DNA of 64,000 nucleotides from Branchipolynoe longqiensis (Eukaryota > Annelida > Polychaeta > Phyllodocida > Polynoidae). The first letter of the stretch is position 1. Each line of letters starts with the position of its first letter. The DNA is taken from the NCBI GenBank assembly GCA_030323885.1, contig CM059186.1, forward strand, positions 151,502,407 through 151,566,406, in the 5' to 3' direction. The notes below the pieces were generated by a model. It had not been told where the DNA came from. It saw only the letters and a program-made list of their open reading frames with translations, and did not search any database. Both the position numbers and the translations under genes were made by a program. Positions 55,084 through 62,600 of this stretch are shown here, in pieces.

Positions 55084-56815
55084 GCTCATAGTGAATGTGG
55101 TTATGTCTCAGATAAGAAGCATTACGCTCATAGTGAATGTGGTTATGTCTCAGATAAGAAGCATTACGCTCATAGTGAATGTGGTTATGTCTCAGATAAG
55201 AAACATTACGCTCATAGTCAATGTGGTTATGTCTTAGATAAGAAGCATCACGCTCATAGTGAATGTGGTTATGTCTCAGATAAGAAGCATTACGCTCATA
55301 GTGAATGTGGTTATGTCTCAGATAAGAAGCATTACGCTCATAGTCAATGTGGTTATGTCTTAGATAAGAAGCATCACGCTCATAGTGAATGTGGTTATGT
55401 CTCAGATAAGAAGCATTTACGCTCATAGTGAATGTGGTTATGTCTCAGATAAGAAGCATTACGCTCATAGTGAATGTGGTTATGTCTTAGATAAGAAAAC
55501 ATTAAGCTCATAGTGAATGTGGTTATGTCTCAGATAAGAAGCATCACGCTCATAGTGAATGTGGTTATGTCTTAGATAAGAAGCATTACGTTCATAGTCA
55601 ATGTGGTTATGTCTTAGATAAGAAACATTAAGCTCATAGTGAATGTGGTTATGTCTCAGATAAGAAGCATTATGCTCATAGTGAATGTGGTTATGTCTTA
55701 GATAAGAAGCATTACGTTCATAGTCAATGTGGTTATGTCTTAGATAAGAAACATTAAGCTCATAGTGAATGTGGTTATGTCTCAGATAAGAAGCATTATG
55801 CTCATAGTGAATGTGGTTATGTCTCAGATAAGAAGCATTACGCTCATAGTCAATGTGGTTATGTCTTAGATAAGAAGCATTACGCTCATAGTGAATGTGG
55901 TTATGTCTCAGATAAGAAGCATTACGCTCATAGTCAATGTGGTTATGTCTTAGATAAGAAGCATCACGCTCATAGTGAATGTGGTTATGTCTCAGATAAG
56001 AAGCATTACGCTCATAGTGAATGTGGTTATGTCTCAGATAAGAAGCATTACGCTCATAGTCAATGTGGTTATGTCTTAGATAAGAAGCATCACGCTCATA
56101 GTGAATGTGGTTATGTCTCAGATAAGAAGCATTACGCTCATAGTGAATGTGGTTATGTCTCAGATAAGAAGCATTACGCTCATAGTGAATGTGGTTATGT
56201 CTCAGATAAGAAGCATTACGCTCATAGTGAATGTGGTTATGTCTCAGATAAGAAACATTAAGCTCATAGTGAATGTGGTTATGTCTCAGATAAGAAGCAT
56301 CACGCTCATAGTGAATGTGGTTATGTCTTAGATAAGAAGCATTACGTTCATAGTCAATGTGGTTATGTCTTAGATAAGAAACATTAAGCTCATAGTGAAT
56401 GTGGTTGTGTCTCAGATAAGAAGCATTAAGCTCATAGTCAATGTGGTTATGTCTCAGATAAGAAGCATTACGCTCATAGTGAATGTGGTTATGTCTCAGA
56501 TAAGAAGCATTACGCTCATAGTGAATGTGGTTATGTCTCAGATAAGAAGCATTATGCTCATAGTGAATGTGGTTATGTCTTAGATAAGAAGCATTACGCT
56601 CATAGTGAATGTGGTTATGTCTCAGATAAGAAGCATTATGCTCATAGTGAATGTGGTTATGTCTCAGATAAGAAGCATTACGCTCATAGTGAATGTGGTT
56701 ATGTCTCAGATAAGAAGCATTAAGCTCATAGTCAATGTGGTTATGTCTTAGATAAGAAACATTAAGCTAATAATCAATGTGGTTATGTCTTAGATAAGAA
56801 GCATTACGATCATAG
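55084..56815. repeat. 42-bp satellite, about 41 units
   Basis: Each unit contains GCTCATAGTGAATGTGGTTA, TGTCTCAGATAAG and AAGCATTAC. Two main forms exist: GAATG with CTCAG and CAATG with TTAG. In several places they follow an A-A-B order, giving a 126-bp higher-order unit. Every unit holds one AGATAAGA, the WGATAR site of GATA factors. A 14-residue reading frame is open because 42 is divisible by three. There are no variable spacers, so it is not a CRISPR array. Confidence 0.95.
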
Positions 56816-56965
56816 TAAATGTGATTATACCTTGTGTGATGTTCATTTAAACATATATCATGTCGTACACGTTACATGAAAATCATTTAAACACATAGTT
56901 AATGTGGTATGCCTTACATGCTCTTCATTTAAACACAATTAGTGTAGTGTCCATTACATTTAATG
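56816..56965. repeat. About 50-bp repeat, three units
   Basis: TTCATTTAAACAYA followed by TAGTTAATGTGGTATGCCTT-type sequence, three times with drift. Parts (AATGTGGT, TTAT) resemble the 42-bp unit, so it may be its decayed edge. Confidence 0.6.
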
Positions 56966-56967
56966 AT

Positions 56968-57105
56968 ATCATAGTCCGATGGTTTGGAGTTCCTGTCATT
57001 TTCTGAGATAAATATATTACTTTATTAGGTTGATCTTTATAACCTACCTTACATTAGTTTGAAGTAACTTTGATGTTAAATGGCCAACTTTGGAGATATT
57101 TGAAG
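56968..57105 (-). mobile_element. K-family MITE fragment
   Basis: CATAGTCCGATGGTTTGGAG, TTCTGAGATAAATATATTAC, TTAGGTTGATC and TTGGAGATATTTGAAG, as in K2. The other end is replaced by a SINE-B. Confidence 0.7.
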
Positions 57106-57194
57106 TTCAACGTACAGTGCTAATCATTACACCACCTAGGCTCCCTGATATCATCACCCTACCCACATCAACCTGCCTGTGTGGCTCCTTCTCC
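57106..57194 (-). mobile_element. SINE-B 5' part
   Basis: The minus strand reads AGGAGCCACACAGGCAGG, then TGATATCAGGGAGCC and TAGGTGGTGTAATGATTAGC. This is the leader plus A-box region of the 3118 copy. It stops before the B box. Confidence 0.7.
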
Positions 57195-57197
57195 TGA

Positions 57198-57632
57198 AGG
57201 GGCTGTCACATTACGGCGTATGGCGGGAGCGTATTGAAAACCTACGTACGCCATCGGGTGCCACTTTCGGGTGTGTTTGAGCGTATGAGGAGCGTATGAA
57301 GAGCGTATGCGTAGCGTATGCGTAGCGTATGCGTAGCGTATGGGAGCGTATGGGAGCGTGCTGTGACATTTTTTGACAGTATGGGCCATACGCCCTCATA
57401 GGTCGCGTTTTTTTGAGCATGCACAAAAAAATTTGGACGGACGGATTTATGAAAGCGTATGGCGGCGTATGCATCATAGGCTTCACATACGCCGGCGTGT
57501 TTGCGGCACTGGCGGCGTATGCGTAGCGTATGCGTAGCGTATGCGTAGCGTATGCGGCGTATGGCGACGTATATGACGTAAGCCGCTACGCCGCCATACG
57601 CTCCCGCCATACGCCGTAATGTGACAGCGCCT
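57198..57632. mobile_element. Fold-back element H7, Harbinger-like, 435 bp
   Basis: Left AGGGGCTGTCACATTACGGC, right complement AGGCGCTGTCACATTACGGC. The inversion continues for about 35 bases (GTATGGCGGGAGCGTAT). TGA flanks both ends (57195-57197 and 57633-57635). An 11-bp AGCGTATGCGT array appears on both sides (57318-57345 and 57515-57560). TTTTTTTGAGCATGCACAAA near 57406 is the shared palindrome. The GC-rich inner half makes one strong hairpin. Non-coding. Confidence 0.85.
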
Positions 57633-57635
57633 TGA

Positions 57636-57955
57636 GAGGGAATTGCAGACTACTGCAATATTTACATTTCCAAACTCTGGGAAATAATATTTCATCAGCA
57701 ACATTGCACCTCTTTTCCTTCACTCACAGATGTGATATACACTGTATTATGAGGCTTGTGGGTGGGGGAGGGTGTGTGTGTAGCTGGGTGGGTGTAGGTG
57801 GGTGGGTGTGTCTTCCATCTCAGGCAGTGCTAGCGCGTGTCAGTTTATTCGACGTGCGCTGGTGCCCGGCGCTACTCTGAGGAGGCGGGTAATTTGATTG
57901 CGACGGCAACATGCGGCATGTATGGAATGAACGAACGGATTTACACCCTTCCGGG
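57636..57955. other. Unique with GGGTGGGTGTG run
   Basis: GTGGGTGGGTG at 57770-57810. No gene. Confidence 0.5.
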
Positions 57956-57959
57956 TTCC

Positions 57960-58033
57960 TGATTATATATATACATATATATATATATGTATATATATAG
58001 ATACACAATTAGAGACACCACGACTACACACAC

Positions 58034-58082
<49 letters not shown>

Positions 58083-58096
58083 ATCTGATTACGCAC

Positions 58097-58149
<53 letters not shown>

Positions 58150-58609
58150 TAATTACAGACATCTTAACTGTATATATGCAATCAGACACACCATCATACT
58201 ATATATATATGCAATCAAACACACCACTACACACTATATTAGTATATATGCAATCAGACACATTATCACACTATATATACTTGAAAAGTTCAGGCGCAAA
58301 ACCCCGTTAACACCAATCCAAAAATTAAACTAAAAATAACAGATTTCTACCTGAAAATGATTGTAATTCTCCATAATTGCACTTTTCTGGTGATAACATG
58401 ATTGTGGAGCAATGAATAAACAAGTAGGAATGTGACAAAATAAACATTTTGAGGTTCCCGTTCTAATGTATTTCCTAATTTTTGGATTGGCGTTTACAGG
58501 GTTTTTCGCCTGAACCCTTCAGATGCAATCAGACACATTATTACACTATGTATATACAATCAAACACACCACCACACTATATATATCTACAATCAAACAC
58601 ACCCCCACA

Positions 58610-58649
<40 letters not shown>

Positions 58650-58761
58650 GCAATCATGCACACCACCACACTATATATATGCAATCGAACACACCACCAC
58701 CCTATATATATGCAATCATGCGCAGTATTACACTATATATACAATCAAGCACACCACCACA

Positions 58762-58799
<38 letters not shown>

Positions 58800-59030
58800 G
58801 CAATCATGCACACCACCACACTATATATATGCAATCGAACACACCACCACCCTATATATATGCAATCATGCGCAGTATTACACTATATATACAATCAAGC
58901 ACACCATTACGCTATATATATCTGCAATCAAACACACCCCCATACTATATATGCAATCAAGCACGCAATCACCCTATTTATGTAATCAAACACACTACCA
59001 CACGATATATATGTAATCCCAGAGTGGTTC
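57960..59030. repeat. AT-rich minisatellite, about 35-bp unit
   Basis: Units like TATATATGCAATCAAACACA followed by CCACCACACTA, with (TA)n runs at 57960-58150, 58616-58642 and 58766-58792. A 150-bp block is duplicated in tandem (ATTTATATGCAATCATGCAC at 58642 and 58792). MITE M interrupts the array at 58280-58522. Confidence 0.9.
58280..58522 (+). mobile_element. MITE M, long copy (243 bp) inside minisatellite
   Basis: TIR TTGAAAAGTTCAGGCGCAAA, right complement CTGAAGGGTTCAGGCG, with inner CCAATCCAAAAAT on both sides. The interior matches 35555-35794 in opposite orientation. Minisatellite units lie directly on both sides, so the insertion is younger than the array. Confidence 0.85.
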
Positions 59031-59067
59031 TGTAGTGATGTGTGTGAATGACATATACTTACTATAT

Positions 59068-59142
59068 AAGCCCGTCCAGATATGACCTTAGATGTTGCCA
59101 CGACGTAAAACTCCCAACAACCGACCAACCAAGCAACCAATA
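59068..59142 (+). mobile_element. SINE-A tail fragment
   Basis: CAGATATGACCTTAGATGTT, CGACGTAAAACTCCC and AACCGACCAACCAAGC tail. Confidence 0.75.
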
Positions 59143-59150
59143 CATATATG

Positions 59151-59152
<2 letters not shown>

Positions 59153-59186
<34 letters not shown>

Positions 59187-59214
59187 ATATATATATATGA
59201 TGATATATATATAT
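59153..59214. repeat. TA microsatellite with GATGAT interruptions
   Basis: (TA)n broken twice by TGATGA. Confidence 0.9.
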
Positions 59215-59329
59215 CGTAAGACATCATCTCCATAACTATGCAACCACACTCACCACTGCACTATATATAGACCCACACCTACAGGCAATACACTTAAATA
59301 TACATATACAGTGCTGCACAGGGTGGGTT

Positions 59330-59445
59330 GTACAATCATACAGTGTGTAGCTTGTACAGGATCCATGTCACAGCAGCAGTGTCATGGGGGTGATGCAAAT
59401 GGGAAATATTGCACCAAAAGCAGGATTTCGAATAGTATCCCAAAT
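59330..59445 (-). mobile_element. SINE-B 3' part
   Basis: Plus-strand GTCATGGGGGTGATGCAAAT and GGGAAATATTGCACC mirror the copy at 3300-3330 in reverse. GGATTTCGAATAGTATCCC is a decayed B-box region. Confidence 0.65.
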
Positions 59446-59502
59446 ATATAAATAATATCCCAAATATGTAAATATATACAGCCAATAACATATTCACATA
59501 CC

Positions 59503-59829
59503 GGATGCGGTGTCCTAATCAGTAGAGCGCGGCCCTCGCGTGTGGCAGGTCGGGAGTTCGGTTCCCGGTCGAGTCAATCCAATGAGTTTAAACTTGATAA
59601 TTGTCGCTTCCTAGCCTGGCGCTCGGCATTAATAGGATAGGGCAAGGACTGGTTGGCCCAGTCTCAGGATAATGTAGTGGGTTATCAGCTCATGGTGCTG
59701 GCGGTCTGGTTTCCAAGTGGTGTAGTACTATAAAGTTGCCATGAGTGCACACTGTCACAAGTCGGTACCAGTCCTGATATGACCACAGATGCTGCCAGAA
59801 CCTAAAACTCCAGCAACCAACCAACCACC
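59503..59829 (+). mobile_element. SINE-A, best full-length copy
   Basis: Head GCGGTGTCCTAATCAGTAGA holds the A-box region and GGGAGTTCGGTTCCCGGTCG the B box. GAGTCAATCCAATGAGTTTA, CGCTTCCTAGCCTGGCGCTC, CAGTCTCAGGATAATGT, CATGGTGCTGGCGGTCTGGT and CTGATATGACCACAGATGCT follow. The tail is AGCAACCAACCAACC. About 325 bases, likely the closest here to the source form. Confidence 0.9.
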
Positions 59830-60090
59830 ATATTCATATTTAAATTTGATCAAAAGTACATATATGACCTTCCTCTATTCATATATTCATAACATATTCA
59901 TATTGAAATTATTATCAAAAGAACATTTATGACCGTCCTCTATTTATATATCCATAACATATTCATATTGAAAATATTATCAAAAGTACATATGTGACCT
60001 TCCTCATTTCATATATTCATAACATATTCATATTGAAAATATTATCAAAAGTATATACATATAACCCTTCCTTTATTTATATTCTCATAA
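59830..60090. repeat. 65-bp AT-rich tandem repeat, four units
   Basis: CATAACATATTCATATTGAA recurs at 59888, 59953 and 60018, with the rest of each unit (TATCAAAAGTACATATATGA, CCTTCCTC) conserved. Confidence 0.9.
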
Positions 60091-60224
60091 TGCAGTACAC
60101 AGGATAGGATGCATATTATATTTGTTACAGTTCGTAACTGCGGAATCCTATATATATGGTGGCGACATCTGCAGCGGTTTCTGTAACTAGCGAGTGTGCT
60201 ATGTTTTGTTCACCAGCCACCACG

Positions 60225-60254
60225 GATATATATATATATATATATATACATATG
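60225..60254. repeat. TA microsatellite
   Basis: (AT)n run directly before repeat U. Confidence 0.9.
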
Positions 60255-60264
60255 AAAGCGGTTA

Positions 60265-60412
60265 TACCTTTCATGAAAGCTGCCTGCAAAAGTGTTGAAG
60301 TGCTGCTGGCTTTTGCAAGTTACCAGCGGCACTCTCTCGGGGAGCAAATAGAGGTTTCACACCGGCAAGAACTTGTCAAGACAGGCGCAAAACTATTTGG
60401 CCCTGCAGTGGT
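60265..60412 (+). repeat. Dispersed repeat U, copy 2 (coding-like)
   Basis: Matches 23765-23930 in reverse with only a few changes (CTT/CAT, AAA/AAG and GGC/GTC visible). The same reading frame (FMKAACKSVEVLLAFASYQR and so on) is open. Similarity ends at CCCTGCA. Protein not recognised. Confidence 0.7.
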
Positions 60413-60955
60413 TGGTTGGGAGATGTTGGGAGTTCCATACATCAACCGCCCTTAATGCTGCCACAGTGACATAGTTGTCTGTTTAGGGTTTGCTCCCTTA
60501 GCCTTCGGTTCTGTCAAGGACCTGTACCACAAGGCAGTGGTTTACAACTCTGCAAGGCAGGGGCGTCAACCTCCCTGAGGTATTGCTATACCTGCAATAG
60601 CTGCAATACATATATATGTATTTAAATAACCGCTGCATCATTGCTGCATCTGCATGAAAGTGATCACCAACTAGAGGAACTCTTCAATTGTGAAGGAGGA
60701 GAGAGGAACAAGCGTGCAAAATGCATAGCTCCTCAATGATGGATGAGATTACATCGGTCGTTTTCGTGACTTTTTGTGGATTGTGTCTTCAATTGTGGAG
60801 TCGGGCGGAAGAGAAGAGAAAGAAACACACACACAAGGCATGTAGAACTCTTCACAGCTGGAGGGAAATACACCCGTCCTGTAAGGGATATTGTCGAAAA
60901 TATTAGTAACACAGGCCCCAGGGGTTAGTTGGTGGGGAAACATAGATATTTTCAT
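60413..60955. other. Unique sequence, nothing recognised
   Basis: No repeat relative found. A short frame at 60721-60906 has no support. Confidence 0.5.
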
Positions 60956-60959
60956 GGTA

Positions 60960-61188
60960 CAGTATTTATTCATCTGAATATGACATTTGTCAGCGCTGGA
61001 GCACTGGTCTTCAGGCCATCTTACTATTGGAATTGACATTCTAAATAATCTAAGTTTGATCAGTGCTGTATTAGTCACAGCACCGATCGTGTAGAATTAA
61101 GGGAGTGGCTCCTGCTGTATAATGTACAGCACCAGTCACTGCGGTTCATACACAAATGGAGAGCAGCACCAAGTAGATATAACCTACA
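60960..61188 (+). repeat. Dispersed repeat D, full copy
   Basis: High-similarity relative of 28478-28706 in opposite orientation: GTATTTATTCATCTGAATAT, TTGTCAGCGCTGGAGCACTG, ATTCTAAATAATCTAAGTTT, GTGTAGAATTAAGGGAGTGG and CAGTCACTGCGGTTCATAC. The class is unknown. Confidence 0.8.
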
Positions 61189-61252
61189 TCTAAGGTCATA
61201 ACATGATTGGGAAATAGTTACGGTGGCTTTATAGTGTTGCCCCATGGATATA
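61189..61252 (-). mobile_element. SINE-A 3' fragment
   Basis: CTAAGGTCATAACATGATTG and GGTGGCTTTATAGTGTTGCC are the SINE-A tail side in reverse, cut off by the next SINE. Confidence 0.65.
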
Positions 61253-61261
61253 CAATACCGT

Positions 61262-61566
61262 GACTGGTTTTCCCACCCGGGAGATCGTGGGTTTGATCCC
61301 AGGCCGAGTGAAAGGAATGCCTTACACAATTGACAGGCGTCATTACATATCCTGGCGCTTGGCATTAATAGGATAAGGTAAGGACTGGTTGGATCAGTAA
61401 CACAGGATAATGTGACTGAATGGAATATCAGGTCATGGTGCCAGAGGCATGATCTCCCAGTGGGACAGCACTATAAAATCGACATGTGTGCACATTGTCA
61501 CAAGTCGATGCCCGTCTTGATATGACCTCAGATGTTGTTAGACCGCAAAACACCAACAACAAATAC
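61262..61566 (+). mobile_element. SINE-A, nearly full length
   Basis: Starts in the head (GGGAGATCGTGGGTTTGATC with a B box) and runs through GCGTCATTACATATCCTGGC, GACTGGTTGGATCAGTAACA, AGTGGGACAGCACTATAAAA and TTGATATGACCTCAGATGTT. The tail is AACACCAACAACAAAT. The A-box end is missing. Confidence 0.85.
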
Positions 61567-61571
61567 AACCG

Positions 61572-61803
61572 TGACCCTGGGATGACATCCTGCTGACATC
61601 ATAACCCGAAATATCTCACTCAGTCACAATATCATATTCAACCAACCAAACAGTCCCTGCCCTGTCCTAATAAACCTGCGCCCACCAGGCAAAGGTAGCG
61701 TCAATGACAACGACTTAGCCTTGACTGAGCCATGGATCGAACCCGTTACCTCCCGCTCTGGAAACGAGCGCTGTATCGACTTGGCTATTCTGCCCGGTGA
61801 ATC
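61572..61803 (-). mobile_element. SINE-A relative, diverged
   Basis: In reverse: ATATCTCACTCAGTCACAAT, AACAGTCCCTGCCCTGTCCT and ATGGATCGAACCCGTTACCT, then a head ending CTTGGCTATTCTGCCCGG. The body near GCCCACCAGGCAAAGG and GACAACGACTTAGCC differs from SINE-A, so it may be a subfamily. Confidence 0.7.
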
Positions 61804-61892
61804 CCTCCAGCCCCTCAGCCACTGTGAGGCTGTGTATTGCTGTTTCTGCAATGTGGAATCTGGCTTAGCGGAGTAGTTTACGATGAGGTATC

Positions 61893-61955
61893 CAAACACA
61901 CACACGCACACACACGCACACACGCACACACGCACACACACACACGCGCACACAG
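61893..61955. repeat. CACACG/CACA microsatellite
   Basis: Alternating CACACGCA steps. Confidence 0.9.
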
Positions 61956-62225
61956 CACCCCACCAGGTATCACCCCCTACTACCAGTACTACAACAGGTT
62001 TGGTGCCTTTATGGAAAATGCCAACAAACCACGACTAGAAAATATCAGCAGTCACGCCTCGTTCAACAGCACCCCCCCCCCCCGCTGTGGTATAATAATA
62101 ACAGGCCAGACAATGGGTGCCCAGCAACCCCCCCCCCCCCCCGTCACTCTGCCTGCAACCCGCCCCCTGGTGGTTGTTTGTGTGTCAGGCCATGGATACA
62201 AAAACATGAATGGGTTAATCCGATC
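61956..62225. other. Unique with poly-C runs
   Basis: C runs at 62072-62083 and 62128-62142. No gene; the frame 61837-62235 crosses the CA repeat. Confidence 0.5.
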
Positions 62226-62600
62226 GTGGTGGTAGTGGTGGTGGTGAAAGGAGCGGTGGTGGTGGTGGTAGTGGTAGTGATGGTGGTGGTGATGGTGGTG
62301 GTGATGGTGGTGTGATGGTGGTAGTAATGGTGGTGGTGATGGTGGTGGTGATGGTGGTAGTCATGGTGGTAGTGATGGTGGTGTGATGCTGGTAGTGGTG
62401 GTGGTATGATGGTGGTGTGGTGGTAGTAGTGATGGTGGTGTGCTGGTGGTAGTGATGGTGGTGTGATGGTGGTAGTGATGATGGTATGACGGTGGTAGTG
62501 ATGGTGGTGTGATCGTGGTAGTGATGGTGGTGTGATGGTGGAGGTGATGGTGGTGTGATGGTGGTAGTGATGGTGGTGGTAATGGTGGTAGTGGTGTGGT
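62226..62600. repeat. GGTGGTGATGGTGGT array
   Basis: Irregular GGTGGTGATGGTGGTGTGAT steps of 12-24 bases. Leads into the 66-bp array. Confidence 0.9.

Noticed and set aside
55084..56815. Regular 42-bp array as a CRISPR
   Set aside because: No variable spacers, no cas genes, and a eukaryotic context; it is a satellite.
59503..59585. tRNA gene at SINE-A head
   Set aside because: It is continuous with a SINE body shared by many copies.
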